NCBI RefSeq assembly: GCF_000169175.1
Contig: NZ_AAWS01000021.1
Location: forward strand, 83,057 to 147,056
Origin: Microscilla marina ATCC 23134
Lineage (GTDB): Bacteria > Bacteroidota > Bacteroidia > Cytophagales > Microscillaceae
Direction: 5' to 3'
Length of the DNA: 64,000 bases
Each line of letters begins with the position of its first letter. Positions within the stretch are counted from its first letter, which is position 1. Below are positions 42,929 to 51,488 of the stretch, in pieces. The translations under genes were made by a program, and so were the position numbers. The notes below the pieces were generated by a model that worked only from the letters and a program-made list of their open reading frames with translations, ran no database searches and was not told where the DNA came from.

Positions 42929-43843
42929 CTACTTAACATCGACTAACTCTACATTGAATACCACTATTGCATTGGGTGGTACACCATCTCTTGAGCCTTT
43001 AGTGCCATAAGCCAGGTGTGAAGGGAAGATAAAAGTTCCGCGTGAACCTTTGTGCATAAGCGTGATTGCTTCTTCCCAACCAGGAATGACCGCAGGAGGG
43101 TCTTGGCCCAAGGGAAACTCAAAAGTTTCACCTTGTTGTATAGAGCTAAATACGGTGCCATCTAATAACTTCCCTACGTAGTGAACACTGACAGTGTCTC
43201 CGGTGTTGGGTTTTTTGCCCTTGCCTTCTTTCTCTATAAAGTAATACAACCCAGAAGGGGTTTTTTTAGGGGTAAATGGTTTTTTTTTTTCTAAAAAGTT
43301 AGCAATCAACTTATCTTCAATCTCCAGTTGCGCCTGTTTGTTTTTTTCCAGGTTTTTTTTGATGGTTTCTTTGCTTTCTACTTTTAGTATTTTAACAGTA
43401 TATTGGATTTCTTTATCTTGTTGTAGAAAATAAGGAAGAGGAGCGTTTGTGGTAGTAGTCAATAGCTTGCAAGGTACCCAAAAAGTAGCGCTGTCGCCTT
43501 CAGCAAGCAATTGAAACATTTCTTTGTAGTAATTTGAGAAGTAGGGGCTTTTGAAAGGAATTTGTTTTTTTACACCATTCAAGTAGCTACTGTTAAGGGT
43601 AGAGTCTTTGTGGTTTTTAATTACCTGATGATAAGTCACCAACAAGTTATCTTGTATCTTTACACTATTTTTTTGCCTTACAAATATCTGGTATTTAATT
43701 CCCGAATTGGTTTGTTTGGGTGCACGGGGTTTTACCCAGCCATTTTGGGTTTTGCCTTCTTCTTGTGGTGTGTCCGAACAAGCCGTTATTGCGATCACAC
43801 AGGCAAAAACTATGATCCAATTGTACCAATGATTATTTACCAT
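42929..43843 (-). CDS. FKBP-type peptidyl-prolyl isomerase lipoprotein
   Basis: This 304-residue lipoprotein (lipobox VIAITACSD) has a clear FKBP domain at the C-terminus (about 205-304: VSVHYVGKLLDGTVFSS, VIPGWEEAITLMHKG, HLAYGTKGSRDGVPPNAI). The N-terminal half is a second, eroded FKBP-like domain with an extended helical linker (KKNLEKNKQAQLEIEDKL). It overlaps the stop of nrnA by 7 bases and is thus in the same operon. Confidence 0.88.
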   Translation of the reverse strand: MVNNHWYNWIIVFACVIAITACSDTPQEEGKTQNGWVKPRAPKQTNSGIKYQIFVRQKNSVKIQDNLLVTYHQVIKNHKDSTLNSSYLNGVKKQIPFKSPYFSNYYKEMFQLLAEGDSATFWVPCKLLTTTTNAPLPYFLQQDKEIQYTVKILKVESKETIKKNLEKNKQAQLEIEDKLIANFLEKKKPFTPKKTPSGLYYFIEKEGKGKKPNTGDTVSVHYVGKLLDGTVFSSIQQGETFEFPLGQDPPAVIPGWEEAITLMHKGSRGTFIFPSHLAYGTKGSRDGVPPNAIVVFNVELVDVK

Positions 43844-44859
43844 ATTTTTTGTTGCATTAATTGATCCTTGTAAGCAGGCAATAAGCCTAAAAATTTTTCT
43901 TGAACCTCTTCCATACTTAATGAAGATACCCCTCCTGCTGCATTTTGATGTCCTCCACCTGAGAAATGTTTGCGGGCAAACTCATTGGCGGCAAATTCGC
44001 CTACTGAACGAAAAGATAGCTTCACTACATCGGGTTTTTCTATAATAATGACTGCAAACAGTATCCCAGTGATAGACAAAGCATAGTTTACCAACCCCTC
44101 AGTGTCGCCAGGTTGATGGTTAAACCTTTCTTGTTCCTCTACACTGATAGTAAAGTAGGCGGTTCTGAAGTCACGCAGTACAGTGAGTTTTTCACGAAGT
44201 GCATACCCTAAAAATTTAAGCTTGCTCTCCGAGTTATTGTCATAGATTAAGCGTTGAATACGGTTGGTTTCTACACCTAAGTCCATCAGTTCGGCCGTAA
44301 TCAAGTGGCTTTTTTTTGTGGTAGAGGGGTGTTTAAAAGAGGAGGTGTCTGTAACGAGCCCTGCGTATAAGTATTCACCCATTCTTACATCTATCAGGTG
44401 TTTGTCGCCCATCATTACGATAAAATCATAAATGAGCTCAGCCGTAGCAGCTGCCTTTACATTCCATAGCTGGTAATCAGCTTTGATGTTTGGCTCAAGG
44501 TGATGGTCTATGATGGCGACTTTACCTGAAGTCTCTTTAATAAAAGGTTGTAAGTCGTGTGAACGGTTGTAAGAAGAAAAGTCTATACAAAATACCACAT
44601 CAGCTTGTTGGATCAACCTTTGGCACAAGTTGTGGGTTTTCGACCAGTAAATGATTACGTCATCGCTATTAGTCATCCAATCTAAAAAAACCGGGTAATT
44701 GCTGGGGCTTATCACCTGTACCTGGTGGTTTTTCTTTTTGAGGTAGCTGGCCAGTGCTAATGATGAACCAAGAGAATCAGCATCTGGATTATGATGAGCA
44801 ATAATTGTTATGGTCTGAGGGGTGCTCATCATTTCTTTGAATCCTTCAATGTGTTGCAT
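43837..44859 (-). CDS. nrnA: DHH-family phosphoesterase (NrnA-type)
   Basis: This 340-residue protein is a DHH-DHHA1 phosphoesterase of the oligoribonuclease/pAp-phosphatase type. Motifs: AHHNPDADSLGSSLALASYL, CIDFSSYNR, AIIDHHLEPN and, in the DHHA1 part, GGGHQNAAGGVSS. It turns nano-RNAs or pAp into mononucleotides. It is the first gene of a minus-strand run (nrnA, two FKBP genes, rdgB, then udk and trkA), and a good promoter precedes it. Confidence 0.9.
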   Translation of the reverse strand: MQHIEGFKEMMSTPQTITIIAHHNPDADSLGSSLALASYLKKKNHQVQVISPSNYPVFLDWMTNSDDVIIYWSKTHNLCQRLIQQADVVFCIDFSSYNRSHDLQPFIKETSGKVAIIDHHLEPNIKADYQLWNVKAAATAELIYDFIVMMGDKHLIDVRMGEYLYAGLVTDTSSFKHPSTTKKSHLITAELMDLGVETNRIQRLIYDNNSESKLKFLGYALREKLTVLRDFRTAYFTISVEEQERFNHQPGDTEGLVNYALSITGILFAVIIIEKPDVVKLSFRSVGEFAANEFARKHFSGGGHQNAAGGVSSLSMEEVQEKFLGLLPAYKDQLMQQKIW

Positions 44860-44915
44860 TGATTATTGCTCCAATGAGATAAATGTTCAGTTGCTTTAAT
44901 CTAAATTATAGGATG

Positions 44916-44944
44916 CAAAAATAGTCCAAAAGATTTTAAAACAA
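44916..44944 (-). promoter_or_regulatory. Promoter of the nrnA-trkA run
   Basis: On the minus strand, TTG (44944-44942), an 18-base spacer and TATTTTTG (44923-44916). Transcription would start near 44909, a leader of about 50 nt. Confidence 0.55.
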
Positions 44945-44966
44945 TAAATTTTTCCACCTTTTCACC

Positions 44967-45003
44967 TTTTTGGGTAGTGGTAAAAAAAAAGTTTCTAATT
45001 TTG
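44967..45003 (+). promoter_or_regulatory. Bacteroidetes-type promoter of ndk
   Basis: TTTTTG (44967-44972), a 23-base spacer and TAATTTTG (44996-45003). It shares the 180-bp gap with the divergent nrnA promoter. The leader would be about 28 nt. Confidence 0.55.
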
Positions 45004-45037
45004 CCCAAGATTAAAAAATGTCAATTTTTTTACTGTT

Positions 45038-45457
45038 ATGGCAAACAACAGAACTTATACAATGATTAAGCCCGATGCTGTATCGGCTGGTAATAGTGGT
45101 GCAATCATTAAGATGATTGAAGAGGCGGGTTTCCGCATTGTGTCTATGAAAATGACCCAGATGACTAAGGAAATCGCTGGGAAGTTTTACGAAGTTCACA
45201 AAGAAAGACCTTTTTATGGTGAGTTGTGCGACTACATGTCTTCTGGTCCAATCATTCCTATGATTTTGGAAAAAGACAATGCAGTAGAAGACTTCCGTAA
45301 GCTTATTGGTGCTACTAACCCTGCAGAAGCTGCAGAAGGTACTATCCGTAAATTATTTGCTAAGTCTATCGAGGCAAATGCTATTCACGGGTCTGATTCT
45401 GACGAAAACGCCGCTATCGAAGGTGCTTTCTTCTTTTCAGCAGTAGACCAATACTAA
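45038..45457 (+). CDS. ndk: Nucleoside diphosphate kinase
   Basis: This 139-residue enzyme transfers phosphate between nucleoside di- and triphosphates to balance the NTP pools. Landmarks are [46 protein letters not shown] and [15 protein letters not shown], which contains the phospho-accepting His. Length is typical. It is a single gene with its own promoter and a strong terminator. Confidence 0.97.
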   Translation: MANNRTYTMIKPDAVSAGNSGAIIKMIEEAGFRIVSMKMTQMTKEIAGKFYEVHKERPFYGELCDYMSSGPIIPMILEKDNAVEDFRKLIGATNPAEAAEGTIRKLFAKSIEANAIHGSDSDENAAIEGAFFFSAVDQY

Positions 45458-45480
45458 CAAGCTGCTACCAAAATATTTAC

Positions 45481-45519
45481 AAAAAACACTCAGGGCTGTC
45501 ATGGCAATGAGTGTTTTTT
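45481..45519 (+). terminator. Rho-independent terminator after ndk
   Basis: AAAAAACACTCA (45481-45492) pairs with TGAGTGTTTTTT (45508-45519). It may also serve the converging cobB. Confidence 0.9.
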
Positions 45520-45544
45520 GCTTTTAGAATCCTATAAAAAAGCA

Positions 45545-46852
45545 TTAAATGGCATCTAATAAATGTTGCAACTGATTTGCCTCACCCAAATAAAAATGAA
45601 TATAAGAGGCCAATACATTTTTGTATTTGTATAGTTGGCTATCAACTTTTTGATTACGCGCGTTGCCTACCCGACCGATTGTAGTGATATTTTCATCATT
45701 GACTATTGTAGAGTAATGAAACTCGTGCCCCTTAAGTTCTGTTCCGTTCACATATATGCGTCGATAGCCCATCTTGAGTTTTTTGGGTAGCATACTGGTG
45801 CTAAAGTCAAAAACTCCCATCATTTTAAAAGTTTTACCAGCCTCATCGATAATAGACTTACCCAAATACATCATACCCCCACATTCGGCAAAAATATGCC
45901 CCGAAGCTTCTACATATTCTTTGATGCTTTGCTGCATAGCATCATTAGCCGCTAATTCATGAAGGTAACATTCTGGATAACCCCCTGGTAAGTAAATCAA
46001 ATCTGCAGTTGGGAGGGCACTGTCATGCAAGGGGCTAAAAAACACTATTTTGCCTAATTGCCGAAAGGCATCTATATTTTGTTGATAGCAAAAGTTAAAC
46101 GCTTCGTCTCTGGCGACAGCTATTTTCATTGTTGATACCAAAGGAGGAGGTGGAGTAGTCTGGAGTGGTTCAATGGCTCGCATACACAAGTCTAAAAGTG
46201 GGTCAATAGGTACGTGTTGTTCTACTGCTTTGGCAAGTTCATCAATTGCCCCATTATACTGGGGGAGTTGGTCTATAGACAGTCCCAAGTGTCGCGAAGG
46301 AATTTCGCAATTGCTTAAAAAAGGTAAACGCCCCAAAGGGACAACACCTACGTCGTGGCAGGCATCAATTAAAAACTGATAATGACTTTCGCTGTTTACC
46401 CGGTTAAACACTACTCCTGCCAGGTTCAAATCAGGGTCAAAATTTTTGAAACCATATAGCAATGGGGCTACCGAATAAGCCACCGCCTGGGCATCTACTA
46501 CCAATATTACTGGTATGTCAAGCAATTTGGCAAGCGCAGCAGTGCTACCTTCGGCTTTGATTGACCCATCAAACAACCCCATGACGCCCTCTATGCAGGC
46601 CACCTCTGGAACTTGCATACAATGGGTGTAGTTTGCTTGTAGGTGGGCTTGTTCCATCATAAATAAGTCGAGGTTGATGCCTGTTTTGTGGCAGGCAAGT
46701 TGATGAAACATGGGGTCTATATAATCTGGTCCCGATTTGAAAGGTTGAATGTCAATGCCTCTGTTTTTACAGGCACGTAATAGCCCTAGGGTAAGACTGG
46801 TTTTGCCTGCATTGCTGGTGGGGGCGGCAACGATAAATTGAGGCTTTTTCAT
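45545..46852 (-). CDS. cobB: Cobyrinic acid a,c-diamide synthase
   Basis: This 435-residue protein amidates the a and c side chains of cobyrinic acid, using glutamine and ATP (CobB/CbiA). The ATP-binding part starts FIVAAPTSNAGKTSLTLGLL and has KSGPDYIDPMFHQ; the C-terminal class I glutaminase-like domain has YLPGGYPECYLHELAAN and FAECGGMMYLGK with its Cys. The ATG at 46852 is chosen: a promoter with good spacing lies at 46898-46930, inside the longer N-terminal extension. No other cobalamin gene is in the window, so it may serve salvage or be a remnant. Confidence 0.92.
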   Translation of the reverse strand: MKKPQFIVAAPTSNAGKTSLTLGLLRACKNRGIDIQPFKSGPDYIDPMFHQLACHKTGINLDLFMMEQAHLQANYTHCMQVPEVACIEGVMGLFDGSIKAEGSTAALAKLLDIPVILVVDAQAVAYSVAPLLYGFKNFDPDLNLAGVVFNRVNSESHYQFLIDACHDVGVVPLGRLPFLSNCEIPSRHLGLSIDQLPQYNGAIDELAKAVEQHVPIDPLLDLCMRAIEPLQTTPPPPLVSTMKIAVARDEAFNFCYQQNIDAFRQLGKIVFFSPLHDSALPTADLIYLPGGYPECYLHELAANDAMQQSIKEYVEASGHIFAECGGMMYLGKSIIDEAGKTFKMMGVFDFSTSMLPKKLKMGYRRIYVNGTELKGHEFHYSTIVNDENITTIGRVGNARNQKVDSQLYKYKNVLASYIHFYLGEANQLQHLLDAI

Positions 46853-46897
46853 AACGATAAGCAACAGCGAATGAATGTAAGTAGTAAAATACAGGCA

Positions 46898-46930
46898 CAA
46901 ACATACAAGAAATTGAAGTTGCTTTGCAAA
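46898..46930 (-). promoter_or_regulatory. Bacteroidetes-type promoter of cobB
   Basis: On the minus strand, TTTG (46930-46927), a 21-base spacer and TATGTTTG (46905-46898). The leader would be about 40 nt. It fits the consensus closely. Confidence 0.68.
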
Positions 46931-46996
46931 AAAAGAAGGATGATAAAGTAAGTATTGGTAAAAAGAGCGCATCATAGTAATTGTGTTGCCACAAAA

Positions 46997-47995
46997 CTAA
47001 AAATCCCACCAAAACACTTTTGACATATAGGCTTTTTGCCCCAACGAAGGGCGGTTAAAATGGAACGATAACTGAAAAAAAGTAGGGGCATCGTAGTTTT
47101 GCAGACAAACAATCATTTGCGTTTTTTTGCCTGTCCTGTTGGTGAGTTCCAGCGCAGGAGGTGGGTTATAAAAATACACACAAGTACGAGCACTGGTCTT
47201 CAACAATGCATGGGAGACACCTTTTATTTTTTTGTTTTTTATTTTACCCGATAGTGCCACTATTTCGCCCAAGTGAGCTTTAATGTCTTCTGCCGATTGA
47301 CATACCGGGAGCACCCGGTGGCTAAGTATTTCTGATGGGGGAGTATTTGGTTGGTCAAACTTGACGAAGACTATGCCTAACTTATCTTGGCAGTGAACGG
47401 GAGGTGTAGTTAAGGGGAGATGAAACGCCCAAGATGTAGACTGATAGTGTAGTGTATTGGCTTTGTCTGTCGAGAGCTTCCCAAACAGAGCTACCCAATG
47501 CCCCAAGTGTTGCTTGATATCTTGGGAAGTAGTGCAAGTAGCAATGCTTTGTATTTTGTTTATAGAACTAAAATAAGGCTGATTTTGAATTATTTGGGCA
47601 GGTTTTTTTTCCTGTAGTTCAGGGTCTATATAACGAGTAAGTAATGGGCTAAGTGGAGTATTGCTGAACTTTGCCAGGTTAAATGCAGTGTTCTGAAAAC
47701 TTACTGTCCCTTCTACCAATATAAAATTGTGTTTTGTATCAACATCTTTTAGGACGGTATCATTGCCTAAAAATATCCACTCTTTGTTAGGCAGTAGCAA
47801 TATATAAGGAGCTTGAGGCAAACGATACGACCGGGCTAACTGTCCTACTACGCGTATTTCTTTGCCCGAATGGGCTTGTATTTCTGAGAGAGACTGACAA
47901 ACCATAAATGGGTGTTTTGTTTTTTGTGCCTGGCAAATACCAGATAGGCTAAGTAGCCACCAGGCAATGATTATTTTTGTTCTAAGAATTGTCAT
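46997..47995 (-). CDS. Secreted protein with three repeated motifs, partner of the DUF4157 gene
   Basis: This 332-residue protein has a signal peptide (WWLLSLSGICQAQ) and is otherwise unrecognised. A motif occurs three times: SLSEIQAHSGKEIRVVGQLA, TSQDIKQHLGHWVALFGKLS and SAEDIKAHLGEIVALSGKIK, each followed by a beta region. It looks like three copies of a small beta-barrel (OB-like) domain in the periplasm. It starts 9 bp after the stop of the DUF4157 protein gene, so the two are translated from one transcript. A neutralising or accessory role for the toxin-like neighbour is inference. Confidence 0.72.
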   Translation of the reverse strand: MTILRTKIIIAWWLLSLSGICQAQKTKHPFMVCQSLSEIQAHSGKEIRVVGQLARSYRLPQAPYILLLPNKEWIFLGNDTVLKDVDTKHNFILVEGTVSFQNTAFNLAKFSNTPLSPLLTRYIDPELQEKKPAQIIQNQPYFSSINKIQSIATCTTSQDIKQHLGHWVALFGKLSTDKANTLHYQSTSWAFHLPLTTPPVHCQDKLGIVFVKFDQPNTPPSEILSHRVLPVCQSAEDIKAHLGEIVALSGKIKNKKIKGVSHALLKTSARTCVYFYNPPPALELTNRTGKKTQMIVCLQNYDAPTFFQLSFHFNRPSLGQKAYMSKVFWWDF

Positions 47996-48004
47996 ATCCT
48001 GAAG

Positions 48005-49717
48005 TTATTCTTTGTCTACAATGGTAGAAATATGAGGATTTTGAACTACGCTTTTTTGTTTTTCGTGAAATGACTCCCCTTTATTTGTGCCATACATCGC
48101 AAAGTACCACTCAGGGTTATCAGCTAGTCCTTCACAAGCAATATAGTCTCCTGCATCACTGCTTTGTACTACATTGGCGGCAAAGTGATAGTTATACCCT
48201 GTTTTATCTGTACTGTACTCAGCCGAAACAGCAGTAATGCCTTCTCCCAAGTCAGGGCGAGCTGCAGCATTCAAGCCATACTTTTGGTCAATAGTTTGGG
48301 CTTCGCTGTCCGAAAGTTTTTTATATGCCTCATAAGCTTTTGCTTTGTCAGCGTATTCAGGTTTTTTAGGGAATTCCGCCTGCATTACCTTTTGAATATA
48401 TGCTTGAATGGTGGCCGTTGGATTATTGGTCACTACAGTAATCGCCCCATCTTTGCTTTTATACACCCGGTTGAACAGATCGCCATTTTCTTGATAACAA
48501 CCCAAAATAAGCGCATTGGCCTGTCCACAATCTCTGAATTTCAGCTTTTTTGAAAAGTCTTCTGGCTGACTGGAATTGTAAGCGCCAAACTCCCTTTTTT
48601 CAGTATTTTTAGGATCGGTCATGTCTCGTTTAGTGCCATTTTTTGCGGTGTGCACTGGCTTTATTTTCATAAAGTCACTTTTATGAGGGTTGGGAGTATC
48701 TGTTCCAGGAACACTGCCTACGGCTAGGTCAGATGTTTGAGTTTGAAGCTCGATGTGCGACTTCTTGCTTTTGAGTATCGTGTTAGACTGTTGCACAAGG
48801 GTTTTGTCAGCCCAGGCTTGTACAGATGCAGCTCCTTTAGCTTCTACCGCCATACGTCCGTCGTTAGACACAAAAAGCCCTTTTCTTTGTGGATGTCGCC
48901 ACCCTTCTTTTCTACGTTTATAATGCTTTTTTATCTTTCCTTTTTCAACTTGTTTTTTATACCTCTTATTAAAACGTTCTGTTTGTTTGGTATAACGTTT
49001 CTTGGCCTTCTCACTATAAGGTTTTGGATCTTTTTCGTGGGCATGCATTGCGTCATATTGATCTTCTGAAGGATGTCTATGTTGATCTTTAGATCTGTAT
49101 TTTATATAGCGTTGAATGGGTTGATTGTTTGAGCGACCAGGTGTATTATTTATTGGTTTTTTGGCTTGTATAGTGTCACCTTTCATTGCCAAAGCACCTA
49201 TTTTATCGGCTTCTTGTTCAAGTTTTGGGTCGTTGTTGATGCCTTGTCCGTTGTTGGCTTGTATGGTAGGTTGCACCCTTCCTTGTTTTTGTTGTGCTAT
49301 ATGAGTCAGTTCGTGTCCCAAATGTTGCTCTTTGCCTTGTCCCAAATGAACTTGTGTACCCTGGGCGGTAGCTTCTGCCTGAAGCTGTGCTGGTTTACTG
49401 GAGTTATAATGTACCTGAGCATCCGATACATCAGTACCCGTAAGGGCACTTACATTGGCTTTTACCTGGTGCTCATTGTATTTGGCTTTGCGTTGTATCG
49501 GCAGTTGTTTTGCCTCATAAGGTTTCATTTTAGTTTGTATAGGAGGTTGGGCGCCTTCTTTGGTTTGTTTTGGCGGAGGCATTCCAGCTTTGCGCTGAAT
49601 GGGTAAATGAGCACTGTTGGCAGTTGTAGTTGATTGGGTAGCTGTGTTTGTTGTTGTAGTAGGTTTTTCGTGATCAGTTTTTGAGATATAGTGCATGTGT
49701 AGGTGTTTAAAAAACAA
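48005..49717 (-). CDS. DUF4157 toxin-like protein with C-terminal Cys/His domain
   Basis: This 570-residue protein begins with low-complexity Thr/Pro/Gln-rich segments with PIQRKA/PIQTKM motifs. A DUF4157 domain follows (about residues 85-150) containing VHYNSSKPAQLQAEATAQG and the HELTH zinc-metalloprotease-like motif. Next is a basic region (about 205-290) and a C-terminal domain. There FRDCGQANALILGC (Cys397), YNYHFAANVV (His511), GDYIACEG and WYFAMYGTNKGESFHEK suggest a papain-like catalytic set, though the function is not proven. DUF4157 proteins are frequent cargoes of extracellular contractile injection systems. No such system is in the window. A second ATG at codon 8 is an alternative start. 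Confidence 0.82.
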   Translation of the reverse strand: MFFKHLHMHYISKTDHEKPTTTTNTATQSTTTANSAHLPIQRKAGMPPPKQTKEGAQPPIQTKMKPYEAKQLPIQRKAKYNEHQVKANVSALTGTDVSDAQVHYNSSKPAQLQAEATAQGTQVHLGQGKEQHLGHELTHIAQQKQGRVQPTIQANNGQGINNDPKLEQEADKIGALAMKGDTIQAKKPINNTPGRSNNQPIQRYIKYRSKDQHRHPSEDQYDAMHAHEKDPKPYSEKAKKRYTKQTERFNKRYKKQVEKGKIKKHYKRRKEGWRHPQRKGLFVSNDGRMAVEAKGAASVQAWADKTLVQQSNTILKSKKSHIELQTQTSDLAVGSVPGTDTPNPHKSDFMKIKPVHTAKNGTKRDMTDPKNTEKREFGAYNSSQPEDFSKKLKFRDCGQANALILGCYQENGDLFNRVYKSKDGAITVVTNNPTATIQAYIQKVMQAEFPKKPEYADKAKAYEAYKKLSDSEAQTIDQKYGLNAAARPDLGEGITAVSAEYSTDKTGYNYHFAANVVQSSDAGDYIACEGLADNPEWYFAMYGTNKGESFHEKQKSVVQNPHISTIVDKE

Positions 49718-50033
49718 TGTGTTGGTATAAAACGTGGCTCAACCTAAAACCTTGACAAATGAATGAAGGTATTTTTGTGAAACCACAGTACTTTATTGCA
49801 ATGAGGTTATAAATATACGTATATTAATTGTTAAATAAGTAAGCATTTACAGAACTCTTCTTGGGTTTTAATCTTAAGGTGAAAAATTAGCGTTTTTGTT
49901 GTCTGATACTTCTGCTTTTGAGAAGCATAGTAGCACTATGTACCAATACAAACAAGGCATTAGCAGGCAAAATGGCGATTTTGTAGCCCAGAAGAAAACG
50001 TAAGATGATTTCATTAACCAAAGTTATAAAAAG
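49718..50033. other. Intergenic region between DUF4157 and DUF1501 genes
   Basis: No gene is recognised in this AT-rich gap. No exact TAnnTTTG with a good -33 element was found for either gene. Confidence 0.35.
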
Positions 50034-51278
50034 ATGAACCGTCGTGAATTTGTTGTAGGTTGTAGTGCTGCCATTACTGCTATGGCAGGTAGCCAGTTAG
50101 AAAGCTTTGCCTTTGCTCCTGAACCCAATGCCCAAAAAGATATTTTTGTATTTGTGTTTTTACGTGGAGGCTGCGATGCGCTTAACCTGGTGGCTCCCGT
50201 AGATGACCGTCATTATGTGGCAGCTCGCCCCGCTTTTTTACGAGTAACCGAGCAAGGAAAAAACCAGGGGTTGAGGTTGAAAAATAGTTGGGCAAATCAA
50301 GACTTTAGATTACATGGCAAAGCCAGTGCCTTACACGAACTTTACCAAAGCAATCAACTGGCAATTATACATGCCTGTGGGCTAAGCAATGGTACCCGTA
50401 GCCACTTTGATGCAATGGATATGATAGAGCGGGGAGTTAACCAAAAACAAAACAGCAAAGATGGCTGGCTTACCCGTTATTTGCGAACCGCTCAGCTAGA
50501 GGGAATGCTGCCCGCGATGGCGGCCGAAACCAACCTGCCAGCCTCCTTTATTGGCAGCAATCAGGCAGCGTCTATCAAAAGTGTGAAAGATTTTAAAGTA
50601 AATGGTGACCCGCGTTTCCTGGGCATTCTTAAAACGATGTATCAAGGCGACTCGTTGCTTGCTCAAACCGCTCAGCAGACCATTGAGACATTGAACTATA
50701 TTAACAAAAAAATAGCAAAAGATAGTAAAGGAAGGCGTAAAAAATACCAGCCGTCCAATGGAGTAAAATATCCTGACAGGTGGAAAGATGGAGGTTTGGG
50801 GCAGTCATTACAAACGGTAGCACAAATTATGAAAATGGACGTAGGGCTGCAGGTAGCCACTGTAAGCCTGGGAGGTTGGGATACCCACGAAAATCAAGCC
50901 TTTCATTTTCCCCGAAAGGTAGAAGGTTTGTCCCAGGCATTGTCTGCGTTTTATAAAGATGTGGCCAATTACCAAAAACGGCTTACTATACTGGTGATGA
51001 GTGAGTTTGGACGTAGACTGAAAGCAAATAAAAGCAATGGAACCGACCACGGTCATGGGGGGATTGCTTTAGCTTTGGGTGGCAACGTAAATGGAGGGAA
51101 AATATATGGTAAATGGCCTGGGTTGGCTACTGAGCAATTAGACAAGCGGGTAGACTTGGACGTTACGACCGATTATCGTTCAGTATTGAGTGAAGTATTA
51201 CAAAAGCGCATGGCAAGCCAACGACTTACTCAAATATTTCCTGGTTTTGATGCTTACCAACCACTTGGTTTTGTCTAA
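50034..51278 (+). CDS. DUF1501 protein with twin-arginine-like signal
   Basis: This 414-residue protein belongs to DUF1501 (sulfatase-like fold). The N-terminus MNRREFVVGCSAAITAMAGS has the twin-Arg pair of a Tat-type signal. Family marks: FVFVFLRGGCDALNLVAPV, GTRSHFDAMDMIERG, SLGGWDTHENQ, VMSEFGRRLKANKSNGTDHGHGG. In many Bacteroidetes such genes are next to a DUF1800 gene; here none is adjacent. The reaction is unknown. Confidence 0.9.
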   Translation: MNRREFVVGCSAAITAMAGSQLESFAFAPEPNAQKDIFVFVFLRGGCDALNLVAPVDDRHYVAARPAFLRVTEQGKNQGLRLKNSWANQDFRLHGKASALHELYQSNQLAIIHACGLSNGTRSHFDAMDMIERGVNQKQNSKDGWLTRYLRTAQLEGMLPAMAAETNLPASFIGSNQAASIKSVKDFKVNGDPRFLGILKTMYQGDSLLAQTAQQTIETLNYINKKIAKDSKGRRKKYQPSNGVKYPDRWKDGGLGQSLQTVAQIMKMDVGLQVATVSLGGWDTHENQAFHFPRKVEGLSQALSAFYKDVANYQKRLTILVMSEFGRRLKANKSNGTDHGHGGIALALGGNVNGGKIYGKWPGLATEQLDKRVDLDVTTDYRSVLSEVLQKRMASQRLTQIFPGFDAYQPLGFV

Positions 51279-51488
51279 TTAAATCAATTCAATTTTATAT
51301 ATTCAAAAACAACTTGGCTCATAGTTCGTAAAAAAAACAAGAGATTGGTGGTTTACTTTTGGGTTTAAAACAACATATATAAACGTATAGTTAAACATAC
51401 AGCTTAAGCCAGCTATTTTTTCTTACAAACATTTGGATTACAGTTTTACTCTTTGACGTGAGTACAGCCTATTAGATAATTTAGAACT

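Noticed and set aside
45774..45962. Plus-strand open stretch inside cobB
   Set aside because: Shadow of the conserved glutaminase domain on the minus strand.
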